Origin: UBA6120 sp035361955
GTDB lineage: Bacteria; Bacillota_I; Bacilli_A; RFN20; CAG-826
Length of the DNA: 36,833 nt
Assembly: GCA_035361955.1 (NCBI GenBank)
Contig: DAOSDC010000013.1
Coordinates: 1-36,833 of the forward strand
Reading direction: 5' to 3'
The position numbers were made by a program, and so were the translations under genes. Positions 20,052 to 28,206 of this stretch are shown piece after piece (position 1 is the first letter of the stretch; every line of letters begins with the position of its first letter). The notes under the pieces were generated by a model. It saw only the letters and a list, made by a program, of their open reading frames with translations, was not told where the DNA came from and made no database searches.

Positions 20052-22175
20052 ATGTCTAAACACACATTCGAACTGGAGTTCGAAGGCCGGCGGTTCGTCA
20101 TTGAGACGGGCGAAATCGCCAAGCAGGCCGATGGCGCGGTGATCGTACGGTATGGAGATACCGTCATTTTGTCAACTGCCGTAGCCAGCAAATTGCCGAA
20201 AGACGGGGATTTTTTCCCGCTGACGGTCGTCTATGAAGAAAAACAATATGCCCTTGGAAAGATTCCTGGCTCGTTCTTGCGCCGCGAAGGTCGTCCAGGC
20301 GAACACGCCACCTTGTCGGCGCGTATGATCGATCGGCCGATTCGGCCACTGTTCTCGGATGGATTCCGTAACGAAGTTCAAATCGTCAACACGGTGCTTA
20401 GCGTCGATCTTGACAACACCCCGGAAATGAGCGCACTGCTTGGTTCATCGTTGGCACTTTGCGTTTCCAACATTCCCTTCGATGGTCCGGTGGCCGGCGT
20501 TTACGTTGGACGAGTTGACGGACAATACATCATTAATCCCACGATCGAACAAAACGCTAATAGCGACATTCATTTAGCTATCGCCGGTACAGCCGACGCC
20601 ATCAACATGGTTGAAGCCGGGGCCAAGGAAGTTGACGAGCAATCGATGCTTGAAGCGATGATGTTCGGCCATGCCGCCATCAAGAAACTGTGCGCCTTCC
20701 AAGTCGAAGTCGCTAAAGCCGTCGGCGCTCCCAAACGCGATATCGCTTTGTATAAAATTGACGACAAACTTGAAAAAGAAGTCCGCGAAGCTGCACAAGC
20801 GCGTCTTATCAAAGCAATTTCCATTTTTGATAAACTCGAACGTCAAAACGCAATTGAAGATATTCAAACGGAAGTAATTGCCAACTATGAAGCAAAAACC
20901 TACGTTGATGAGAAGAGCAAGGACCTATGTGTCAAACAAGTCAAAGAAGTATTGGAACTCATTGTTTCCGATGAAGTGCGCCGTTTAATTACCGAAGAGA
21001 AAATTCGTCCTGACGGTCGTCGTGTCGATGAAATTCGCCCGATCGACTGTCAAGTCGATTTATTACCACGTGTTCATGGATCCGCCATGTTCACGCGCGG
21101 TCAAACCCAAGTTATTTCTGTGGCCACTCTCGCGTCGCTAAACGATGTGCAAATCATTGATAATTTATCGCTTGAAGATAGCAAACGTTTTATGCACCAT
21201 TATAACTTCCCGCCATTTTCGGTCGGCGAAGTCGGTCGCATGGGCTCACCTGGTCGCCGCGAAATCGGTCATGGCGCCCTTGGCGAACGGGCGCTGAGTT
21301 ATGTGATTCCAAGCGAGGAAGCCTTCCCATACACCATCCGCCTCGTCAGCGAAGTCGTTGAAAGTAACGGTTCATCCTCGCAAGCGAGTATTTGCGCCTC
21401 CTCAATGGCACTAATGGCCGCCGGCGTTCCGATTAAAGATACCGTCAGTGGCATCGCCATGGGTTTGATTACATCGGGACCACTCGATGGTAAACACCCG
21501 TATACGATTCTGACCGATATTCAAGGTCTCGAAGATCATTTCGGCGACATGGACTTCAAAGTCGCTGGCACGAAGATGGGCATTACCGCGCTGCAAATGG
21601 ATATCAAGATTCGCGGTATTACCCGCGATGTCCTCCAAGAAGCGCTTGCCCAAGCCCACGATGCGAGAATGAAGATTCTCGATAAGATGAACGCTGCGAT
21701 TGCCGCACCTCGACCAGAGGTTGGCAAGTATGCACCTAAATTGACGCAAATTCGCATCTCAATCGACAAAATTCGCGATGTCATCGGTCCCGGCGGCAAA
21801 ATTATTAACGACATCATCGAAAAATGCGACAATGTCAAAATCGACATCGAGCAAGATGGTCGCGTCATGATTTACCATCAAGAACGCGAACCAATCGACC
21901 GCGCCGTCAAAATGATTGAGGCACTGACAAAAGAAGCCAAAATCGGAGAAATTTACGAAGGACGCGTCGTTCGTATCGAAGCCTATGGTTGCTTCGTCAA
22001 CTTGTTTGGTGATGTCGATGGCATGGTCCATGTCTCTCGATTAGCCCATACGCGCGTCGAGCATCCAAAGGATGTCGTCAAACTCGGACAAACCTTGAAA
22101 GTTCGCGTCGTGGAAATCGACGAAAAAGGCCGCGTTGCCTTGTCACACAAGGAATTTACGGAGAAAAAAGTCTAA
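20052..22175 (+). CDS. pnp: Polynucleotide phosphorylase
   Basis: A 707-residue 3'-5' exoribonuclease that uses phosphate to release nucleoside diphosphates. Domains in order: first RNase PH domain (about 10-140), the helical linker domain, second RNase PH domain with GHGALGERAL, SSSQASICASSMALMAAGVP and DIQGLEDHFGDMDFKVAGT (about 400-505, including the catalytic Asp pair), KH domain with IGPGGK near 577-582, and a C-terminal S1 domain (about 620-695, GEIYEGRVVRIEAYGCFVN). All are complete. With RNase J it would form the core of Bacillota-type mRNA decay. Start ATG is 6-7 bases from AAAGAGG. Confidence 0.97.
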   Translation: MSKHTFELEFEGRRFVIETGEIAKQADGAVIVRYGDTVILSTAVASKLPKDGDFFPLTVVYEEKQYALGKIPGSFLRREGRPGEHATLSARMIDRPIRPLFSDGFRNEVQIVNTVLSVDLDNTPEMSALLGSSLALCVSNIPFDGPVAGVYVGRVDGQYIINPTIEQNANSDIHLAIAGTADAINMVEAGAKEVDEQSMLEAMMFGHAAIKKLCAFQVEVAKAVGAPKRDIALYKIDDKLEKEVREAAQARLIKAISIFDKLERQNAIEDIQTEVIANYEAKTYVDEKSKDLCVKQVKEVLELIVSDEVRRLITEEKIRPDGRRVDEIRPIDCQVDLLPRVHGSAMFTRGQTQVISVATLASLNDVQIIDNLSLEDSKRFMHHYNFPPFSVGEVGRMGSPGRREIGHGALGERALSYVIPSEEAFPYTIRLVSEVVESNGSSSQASICASSMALMAAGVPIKDTVSGIAMGLITSGPLDGKHPYTILTDIQGLEDHFGDMDFKVAGTKMGITALQMDIKIRGITRDVLQEALAQAHDARMKILDKMNAAIAAPRPEVGKYAPKLTQIRISIDKIRDVIGPGGKIINDIIEKCDNVKIDIEQDGRVMIYHQEREPIDRAVKMIEALTKEAKIGEIYEGRVVRIEAYGCFVNLFGDVDGMVHVSRLAHTRVEHPKDVVKLGQTLKVRVVEIDEKGRVALSHKEFTEKKV

Positions 22176-22183
22176 GATGAATC

Positions 22184-22208
22184 AGGTTAGCCACGGCTAA
22201 CCTTTTTT
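22184..22208 (+). terminator. Intrinsic terminator of pnp
   Basis: AGGTTAGC and GCTAACCT form an 8-bp stem with a 4-base loop, followed by TTTTT. Confidence 0.88.
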
Positions 22209-22259
22209 ATTTATAAATAAAAAGATGAGTGCTAATATCTTTATTAGAGGTATTTTTTA

Positions 22260-23705
22260 ATGCATGACATTGTTATTCTGGGAGCCGGCGTCATCGGAGC
22301 GTTCATCGCCCGAGAACTTTCCCGATTCCAACTCGATATTTTAGTGCTCGACCAAGAAAACGACGTCGGCAATTTTACCTCGATGGCCAACTCGGCTTTA
22401 ATCCATAGCGGTTACGACCCCGAACCCGGGACGCTTAAAGCTTTACTTAATGTAGCCGGCAACGCCATGTATGATGAAGTTTGCGAACAACTCGACGTGC
22501 CGTTTCGCCGCATCGGCAGCCTGACGGTCACGACTAAAGAAGCGGAACTCGCGATTTTAAAACAACTGCAACAACGCGGTCATCAAAATGGCGTTGAGAC
22601 CTTCATCATTGGTGCTGATGAAATTCTTCAAAGGGAACCACAATTATCTAGCGATGTCAAATATGCATTGTATGCTCCTAGCGCCGGCATCATCGACCCG
22701 TTCGAACTCGTCGTCAATTGCATGGAAAATGCCATTGATAATGGTGTTAAGTTATCACTTAACGAAAAAGTAACCGCAATTAATCGAGTGACTGAAGGTT
22801 ATCAAGTAGTTACATCCAAAGCGATCCATCATGGCAAAATAATTATCAATGCGACCGGTGTCAACGCCGATTTGATATCCGAAATGGTCGCTCCTAACAC
22901 ATTTTCGATTAAACCGCGCAAAGGCTCCTATTTTGTTTTCGACCATTTTGACGATAATTTTCTGAAACACATTATATTTCCAGTCCCCGACGAACGCGGC
23001 AAAGGCATCGTCGTGACTTCCTCATATTCTTACAATTACCTAGTTGGCCCGAACAGCAACTACATTGACGACCGCGAGGATTTAGGGACCGACCGCGAGA
23101 CGATGGAATTTATTAAGCAATCGGCGCTTCGGTTAGTGCCGAAACTGCCGTTTGATAAAGTAATTCGAACCTTTTCAGGTTTACGGGCGACACCGAACAC
23201 CGGTGATTTCATCATTGGACCGATGGCTGACCATCCCCATTTCATCAATGTCGCCGGTATCGAGTCACCGGGGCTAGCCTCTGCTCCCGCCATCGGGGAA
23301 TACGTCGTTAGACAATATGTTTCTAAATTGATTGAATTAAAACCAAAGATCGATTTTAATCCACGCATTCGGCCGTTGTACCGTTTTTCACGCATGAGCG
23401 AACAACAGATTAATGAACTAATTGAAAAAGACAAACGATTCGGCCACCTAGTGTGTCGGTGCGAAATGGTGTCTGAAGGTCACATTATCGATGCATTGTC
23501 AAGAAGTTGCCCGCCTCATTCAATCAAGGCTGTCAAGAAACGGACACGCGCCGGATTTGGCCGTTGTCAAGGCGGTTTTTGCCAACCGCTCGTCTTGAAA
23601 TTGCTCGCCGATTATTATGGTGTTAGCGAGCAAGAAGTTTTGTATGATGCCGAGAGTACCTTCGTTCTCTTCGCTCCCTCCAAAGGAGAAAAGCCTCATG
23701 AATAA
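22260..23705 (+). CDS. GlpA-like FAD-dependent dehydrogenase with BFD-type [2Fe-2S] domain
   Basis: A 481-residue flavoprotein of the DAO/GlpA family. The N-terminal FAD-binding motif is ILGAGVIGAFIAREL (G8, G10, G13), followed by the DAO fold up to about 360 with GLRATPNTGDFIIGP. The C-terminus is a BFD-like [2Fe-2S] domain with C399-x-C401 and C436-x4-C441. This pairing matches the large subunit of anaerobic glycerol-3-phosphate dehydrogenases of Bacillota and Thermotogae; an L-2-hydroxyglutarate oxidase-like role is an alternative. The next two genes overlap and encode the typical partners, supporting a three-protein complex. SD AGAGG lies ten bases before the ATG; TGCTAATAT at 22230 may be its promoter. 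Confidence 0.85.
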   Translation: MHDIVILGAGVIGAFIARELSRFQLDILVLDQENDVGNFTSMANSALIHSGYDPEPGTLKALLNVAGNAMYDEVCEQLDVPFRRIGSLTVTTKEAELAILKQLQQRGHQNGVETFIIGADEILQREPQLSSDVKYALYAPSAGIIDPFELVVNCMENAIDNGVKLSLNEKVTAINRVTEGYQVVTSKAIHHGKIIINATGVNADLISEMVAPNTFSIKPRKGSYFVFDHFDDNFLKHIIFPVPDERGKGIVVTSSYSYNYLVGPNSNYIDDREDLGTDRETMEFIKQSALRLVPKLPFDKVIRTFSGLRATPNTGDFIIGPMADHPHFINVAGIESPGLASAPAIGEYVVRQYVSKLIELKPKIDFNPRIRPLYRFSRMSEQQINELIEKDKRFGHLVCRCEMVSEGHIIDALSRSCPPHSIKAVKKRTRAGFGRCQGGFCQPLVLKLLADYYGVSEQEVLYDAESTFVLFAPSKGEKPHE

Positions 23706-24954
23706 AGTCGATTTATTAGTTATCGGCGGTGGATCTGCCGGGCTTGCGGCCGCTATTGGTGCTTATGACGCTGGTGTCAAAGATATTCTTATACTAGAAA
23801 AAGATCGCTTCCTTGGCGGCATTCTTAATCAGTGTATCCATCCCGGTTTTGGACTGACCGAATTCAAGGAGCAACTGACGGGTCCCGAGTATGCCGAACG
23901 TTTTATTAATGAGGTTGAACGACGAGGAATCCGTTATGAGCTGGATACAATGGTCATTACAATGACGCCTGATAAACAAGTTACATATTCTAACGCTAAG
24001 CAAGGACTCGTCAAAGTAAAGGCAACGACCGTCGTGTTAGCAACTGGCTGTTATGAACGTAATGCCGGATCAATCGCCTTGCCAGGCGATCGTCCCAGTG
24101 GTGTGATTACCGCTGGGCTGGCGCAGCGTTACCTGAATATTGACGGATATCTAGTCGGTAAGCGTGTGTTCATTCTTGGATCGGGTGATATTGGTCTTAT
24201 CATGGCCCGGCGCATGACGCTTGAAGGTGCTAAAGTTTTAGGTGTTGCTGAAATTATGCCCTATAGTAACGGATTAAATCGCAATATCGTGCAGTGTCTC
24301 GTCGATTATGATATTCCCTTGTATCTTTCGCACACGGTCACGCGCATCATCGGTAAACGCAAACTGGAAAAGATCATCATCAGTCAAGTCGACGAAAAGT
24401 TCATGCCGATTCCCGGTACAGAACTCGAATTTACGGTCGATACACTCCTTTTGTCGGTTGGATTGATTCCCTCAAATGAACTGCTCGACAAATTGGGCGT
24501 TCCCACCGATAAAACGAGGGGCGCCATCGTTGATCAAAACTTACAAACGGCGATTCCAGGTGTATATAGTTGTGGTAACGTCCTTCATGTGCACGATTTG
24601 GTCGACTTTGTGTCTGCCGAAGGTAAAATCGCCGGCAAAATGGCAGCGAAATTCATTAATGAGCCGATTCTCGACATCGAGAACCAAATCAAAGTGATAC
24701 CGCAAAACGGTATATCATATGTGGTACCGCAACGTGTTGATGTCAACCGCATTTATGGTACGATCGAGTTTAAGTTTCGCGTCAGCAAACCACGAACTAA
24801 CGTGTTTTTCGTCATATCTCAAGCTGACACCATCCTTAAACGGGCGTTCCATCAAGTGGCAATTCCTTCAGAAATGATTAACATCGTGCTCCCGATGACG
24901 ACAAAAATCGACCCCAGTATCGCCATTACTGTGGCAATTAAGGAGCGCCAATGA
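23698..24954 (+). CDS. NAD(P)/FAD-dependent oxidoreductase, second subunit of the GlpA-like complex
   Basis: A 418-residue pyridine nucleotide-disulphide-type oxidoreductase. DLLVIGGGSAGLAAAIGAYDAG (5-26) is the FAD site, GILNQCIHPGFG carries a conserved Cys (C46), LATGCYERNAG follows, and GSGDIGLIMARRM (about 161-173) is the NAD(P) site. The C-terminal ~70 residues hold no cysteine motif. I chose ATG at 23698, which has AAAGGAGA nine bases upstream and overlaps the previous gene by 8 bp; the longer frame is unneeded. It probably passes electrons between the GlpA-like subunit and NAD(P) or another carrier. Substrate of the complex is inferred, not proven. Confidence 0.83.
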   Translation: MNKVDLLVIGGGSAGLAAAIGAYDAGVKDILILEKDRFLGGILNQCIHPGFGLTEFKEQLTGPEYAERFINEVERRGIRYELDTMVITMTPDKQVTYSNAKQGLVKVKATTVVLATGCYERNAGSIALPGDRPSGVITAGLAQRYLNIDGYLVGKRVFILGSGDIGLIMARRMTLEGAKVLGVAEIMPYSNGLNRNIVQCLVDYDIPLYLSHTVTRIIGKRKLEKIIISQVDEKFMPIPGTELEFTVDTLLLSVGLIPSNELLDKLGVPTDKTRGAIVDQNLQTAIPGVYSCGNVLHVHDLVDFVSAEGKIAGKMAAKFINEPILDIENQIKVIPQNGISYVVPQRVDVNRIYGTIEFKFRVSKPRTNVFFVISQADTILKRAFHQVAIPSEMINIVLPMTTKIDPSIAITVAIKERQ

Positions 24955-25304
24955 ACAAAGTTCACGAATTGATTTGCATCGTATGCCCAAAGGGATGTCA
25001 TCTGCATGTGGATGACGATTTAAACGTCACCGGACATGGATGTCCCCGTGGCATCGTCTATGGTAAAGCCGAGCTACTTAATCCAACGCGCCTCGTCTCC
25101 TCGACCGTTAAACTTGTCAGCGCCGATTTGTCACGACTGCCCGTGGTCACCTCGGGTGAAGTTCCAAAGGGTAAAATATTTGAAGTGATGGAAGTTATTA
25201 ACGGACTTACTATCACGGCGCCGGTGACCTTGCGGCAATTGCTCGTCAAAAACATATTGGGACTAGGCGTCGATTTGATTGCGACGCGAAGTGTCAAACG
25301 ATGA
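24951..25304 (+). CDS. DUF1667 four-cysteine protein
   Basis: A 117-residue protein with cysteines at 9, 12, 16 and 31 (CIVCPKGC ... GHGCPRG), a likely metal or Fe-S site, then VVTSGEVPKGKIFEVMEVINGL typical of DUF1667. Family members are nearly always encoded next to GlpA-like and NAD/FAD oxidoreductase genes, as here. The start overlaps the previous stop (ATGA) and its own stop overlaps the next start by 4 bp. A role as a small electron-transfer or assembly subunit of the dehydrogenase is inference. Confidence 0.83.
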   Translation: MNKVHELICIVCPKGCHLHVDDDLNVTGHGCPRGIVYGKAELLNPTRLVSSTVKLVSADLSRLPVVTSGEVPKGKIFEVMEVINGLTITAPVTLRQLLVKNILGLGVDLIATRSVKR

Positions 25305-25915
25305 CTGAAAAAGAACGATTGTTACAAGGGCATTTATACCACAGCTCCGATGCTGAACTTGAACAAATGCATCTAACGGCCCGGCGAGCGCTTGATCGAA
25401 TCAATGCTACGAGCCATGAAGACTTTCAAGGCCGTTATCAAATCCTCAAAGAAATATGCCATTCGATCGGTAAACAGGTGATTATCAACAAGCCGTTTTA
25501 TTTCGATTATGGTGCGCATATTAGCATCGGTGATCGCTTTTACGCTAATTACGATTGCCTGTTATTGGATGCCAATCACATTATAATCGGTAATGATGTC
25601 CAATTCGGTCCCAAAGTCAGTCTTCTGACGGCGGGGCATCCACTCGACGCTTCGATTCGACACACGGGACTTGAATTTGCTAAGCGCATTGTGATTGAAG
25701 ATGGCGTCTGGCTTGGCGCTAATGTTATCGTTAATCCGGGCATTACCATCGGAAGTAACTCTGTGATCGGATCGGGTGCCGTGGTTACCAAGGACATACC
25801 TCCGAATTGCTTGGCTTATGGCAATCCATGCCGTGTGATCCGGCAAATAACGTCTGCTGACCGTCAAATCTACGCCATTGAGGCGTCAAACCATCCGATC
25901 AATCAAACCAAATAA
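25301..25915 (+). CDS. Maltose/galactoside O-acetyltransferase-type hexapeptide transferase
   Basis: A 204-residue left-handed beta-helix acetyltransferase. The N-terminal helical Mac domain (MTEKERLLQGHLYHSSDAEL) is followed by hexapeptide repeats (about 58-190) and the active-site histidine in LLTAGHPLDASIR (H113). VIEDGVWLGANVIVNPGITIGSNSVIGSGAVVTKDIP (about 131-167, shown by its landmarks WLGANVIV and IGSGAVVTKD) completes the coil. It would transfer acetyl from acetyl-CoA to a sugar hydroxyl, possibly for detoxification. It overlaps the DUF1667 gene by 4 bp, so it is cotranscribed with the dehydrogenase genes; a functional link is not evident. Confidence 0.88.
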   Translation: MTEKERLLQGHLYHSSDAELEQMHLTARRALDRINATSHEDFQGRYQILKEICHSIGKQVIINKPFYFDYGAHISIGDRFYANYDCLLLDANHIIIGNDVQFGPKVSLLTAGHPLDASIRHTGLEFAKRIVIEDGVWLGANVIVNPGITIGSNSVIGSGAVVTKDIPPNCLAYGNPCRVIRQITSADRQIYAIEASNHPINQTK

Positions 25916-25970
25916 ACGGCAAATGGATACTAATTTGCATCATTTATTTTCATGTTTGTATGCTAATAGG

Positions 25971-25998
25971 TTGCTAAATCATTCATAATAAGTATAAT
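25971..25998 (+). promoter_or_regulatory. Promoter of the RNase J-like gene
   Basis: TTGCTA (25971-25976), 16-base spacer and TATAAT (25993-25998). The leader is about 48 nt and ends in GGAGG eight bases before the ATG. Confidence 0.6.
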
Positions 25999-26053
25999 AA
26001 TTACGAATTTAACAACATAAACAACCGATAATCTTTTTTTTGGAGGAAACTAT

Positions 26054-27742
26054 ATGTCGCAACGTATTCGCGTGTTTGCTTTGGGCGGACTCGACGAAAA
26101 TGGCAAATGTCTATTCGTGTTTGAACTTGGTAACGATTTGTTCGTGGTCGAAGCTGGTTTGAAATATCCCGATACTACCCATCCTGGTATCGATGCCATC
26201 ATCCCCAATTACGATTATTTGATTCAAAACAAAAAGCGCGTCCGTGCATACATCATCACGCATGGACACGATGATCAAATGGGGGCCCTCCCATACATTT
26301 ACCGAGAAGTCCCGGCACCGATTTATGCATCGAGTGCCACGATCGCGCTGATTCAGCAGTTTTCCGCCAAATTTAAACCAATGCCTAATTATGAATTCAA
26401 AGCGATCAAACCAACTGATAAAGTCGAAATAGCTGGTTATCAGTTCGAATTTTTCCAAACCGTCCACGCGATTATGGATACGTCGGGCTTCGCCATCATC
26501 ACCCCCTACGGCAATATCGTTTATTCTGGCGATTTCATCATTGAACATAATGCCAACAAAAACTACAAGCACGATTTCAACGCATTGGCCAAGATTGCCG
26601 AGCGGGATACTCTGCTCCTGTTGACCGAAAGCGGCGGTGCCGAAAAACCCGGCTATACTTCACCGACACACCGATTGATGCCGCATTTGTCGCTGCCATT
26701 CCAAGAGGCAACCGGCCGTATTTTTATCGCTTTATACAACCAATCCGTTTATAACTTGGAAGAAGCGCTCGAATTCGCCATTTCTCAAGGTAAGAAAATA
26801 TTATTTTACGATAAAGAAACCGAAGATTACATTCGCACATTCCAAAATTTCGGTGCTTTAATACTTCCAAAAGACCGCGTCGTGCATCGTGAAAACCATT
26901 TGCGCACGCCTCCCCAAGATCAAGTCATCGTCATGATGGCTCCCGGCGAAGAGATTTATAAAAAAATCGGCGTATTAGCTATTGGTGAAAATGAAGATAA
27001 AACGATGAAAATCGGTCCTGGTGACACATTCATCGCCGCAGCCCCGAGCGCACCGGCTATCGAAGTGTTAGCAACCGACGCCATCGATGAGCTTTATCGT
27101 AGTGGCGCCACAGTTGTCAATATCACCCGCAAGAAAATTAGTGGCATGCATGCTCAAGAAGAAGATCTAAAAACGCTAATATCGCTTTTGAAGCCAAAAT
27201 ATTACATGCCTGTCAAAGGCGAATACGTCGAATTGGTCGCTAATGCCAAACTGGCGGTGTCAATGGGCATCGGACTCAACCACATGAACACATTTTTGAT
27301 GGACAATGGCATGGTGCTTGAAATAAACGAGGGCAAAGCCCGAGTTTTGACACAAGCACTCGACTTAATTCAAACCGGCGATGTGCTGATTGACGGACTC
27401 GGCGTGGGCGACGTCCGTAAGGACGTGATTGCCGAACGGCAACAATTGGCCGATGACGGCGTCATTGTCATGGGCATCACCATTTCCAAGAAAAATCGAC
27501 AAATAATTGCCGGACCCGATATTCAAATGCGTGGTTTCGTATTCGTCAAGGATTCCGAAAACGTCTTGAAAGAACTTATCGCCATCTACAAAGAGGCGAT
27601 TCAAGAATACTTATCAAAACCTTACGCTAACATCGACGAAACACGAACGCTGATTATCGACAAATCACTGCGTTTCATCCGGCGTGAAACCGGGAAACGG
27701 CCACTAGTAATACCGATTATCATCGATAGCGACGCCAATTGA
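26054..27742 (+). CDS. rnjB: RNase J family protein with degenerate active site (RNase J2-like)
   Basis: A 562-residue metallo-beta-lactamase/beta-CASP protein with the RNase J layout and a C-terminal domain. Several positions that bind metal or act in catalysis in RNase J1 are altered: the HxHxDH motif reads HGHDDQ (70-75) with Q75 for His; the SDST-type Asp is replaced by E192 in LLTESGGAEKPGYT; the SGHGSQEE motif reads SGMHAQEE with M365 for His; and PVHGEY reads PVKGEY with K388 for His. H70, H72, H138 and D160 remain. By analogy with Bacillus RNase J2 it may be a weak or structural partner of an RNase J1 encoded elsewhere. It stands alone between a promoter and a terminator. Confidence 0.87.
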   Translation: MSQRIRVFALGGLDENGKCLFVFELGNDLFVVEAGLKYPDTTHPGIDAIIPNYDYLIQNKKRVRAYIITHGHDDQMGALPYIYREVPAPIYASSATIALIQQFSAKFKPMPNYEFKAIKPTDKVEIAGYQFEFFQTVHAIMDTSGFAIITPYGNIVYSGDFIIEHNANKNYKHDFNALAKIAERDTLLLLTESGGAEKPGYTSPTHRLMPHLSLPFQEATGRIFIALYNQSVYNLEEALEFAISQGKKILFYDKETEDYIRTFQNFGALILPKDRVVHRENHLRTPPQDQVIVMMAPGEEIYKKIGVLAIGENEDKTMKIGPGDTFIAAAPSAPAIEVLATDAIDELYRSGATVVNITRKKISGMHAQEEDLKTLISLLKPKYYMPVKGEYVELVANAKLAVSMGIGLNHMNTFLMDNGMVLEINEGKARVLTQALDLIQTGDVLIDGLGVGDVRKDVIAERQQLADDGVIVMGITISKKNRQIIAGPDIQMRGFVFVKDSENVLKELIAIYKEAIQEYLSKPYANIDETRTLIIDKSLRFIRRETGKRPLVIPIIIDSDAN

Positions 27743-27744
27743 AC

Positions 27745-27770
27745 AAAAACCGCCATAACGGCGGTTTTTT
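27745..27770. terminator. Bidirectional terminator between converging genes
   Basis: AAAAACCGCC and GGCGGTTTTT form a 10-bp stem with loop ATAAC. With A and T runs on either side it can serve both the RNase J-like gene and the minus-strand small membrane protein operon. Confidence 0.85.
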
Positions 27771-27791
27771 ACTTGGCTTTGTTGTCTCCAC

Positions 27792-28067
27792 CTATTTCGT
27801 CATGTAAAAGATGAAAAAGGCGCCGATAATCGTCAATACCATGAATAAAACGCTTAAAGCACGGTAAATCTTTTTGACGGGACCATTCGAAGGCACGAGA
27901 TAGAAATAACCGATTGAAAATGGTGCAAGCATGATTATGAGGGCGTCCTTTAGCTTAATGCGACGCGTCACTACTTCAATCAAACGAAGTAAAAACAATA
28001 CAGTCGGAGTGGCAAATAACGCGATTAAAAACGAAATAACCGACAAGCCAATCATGAGCTCAAACAT
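27792..28067 (-). CDS. Small membrane protein, 91 aa, unknown function
   Basis: A 91-residue protein with three likely membrane segments (about 3-26, 40-58 and 69-88) and a basic loop VVTRRIKLKD between the first two. I do not recognise the family. ATG at 28067 is chosen because GGAGG is 8 bases upstream. The 48-aa gene before it overlaps by 8 bp, so the two are translationally coupled. It is the last gene of the metallophosphatase operon and ends at the shared terminator. Confidence 0.65.
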   Translation of the reverse strand: MFELMIGLSVISFLIALFATPTVLFLLRLIEVVTRRIKLKDALIIMLAPFSIGYFYLVPSNGPVKKIYRALSVLFMVLTIIGAFFIFYMTK

Positions 28068-28206
28068 GGCGTCGCCCTCCAATCATCACAAAAACCAAAG
28101 CAAGCGCTGGTAGGATGGCCATCCAGTAGAAGCGCCAGAAAAACACGGCGACGACGAACCAGAAAAGTGTCATGAACAAGACAATCAGTCGATCGAACAA
28201 TTTCAT
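28060..28206 (-). CDS. Small membrane protein, 48 aa, unknown function
   Basis: A 48-codon gene hidden between two longer ones. It starts with ATG at 28206 with a perfect AGGAGG seven to eight bases upstream and encodes MKLFDRLIVLFMTLFWFVVA followed by VFFWRFYWMAILPALALVFV and a basic MIGGRRHV end. It should span the membrane once or twice (about 6-24 and 26-43). The start overlaps the metallophosphatase stop (ATGA) and the end overlaps the 91-aa gene by 8 bp. The double overlap and strong SD make it a real gene. Function is unknown; an accessory subunit of the lipoprotein phosphatase is only a possibility. Confidence 0.7.
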   Translation of the reverse strand: MKLFDRLIVLFMTLFWFVVAVFFWRFYWMAILPALALVFVMIGGRRHV

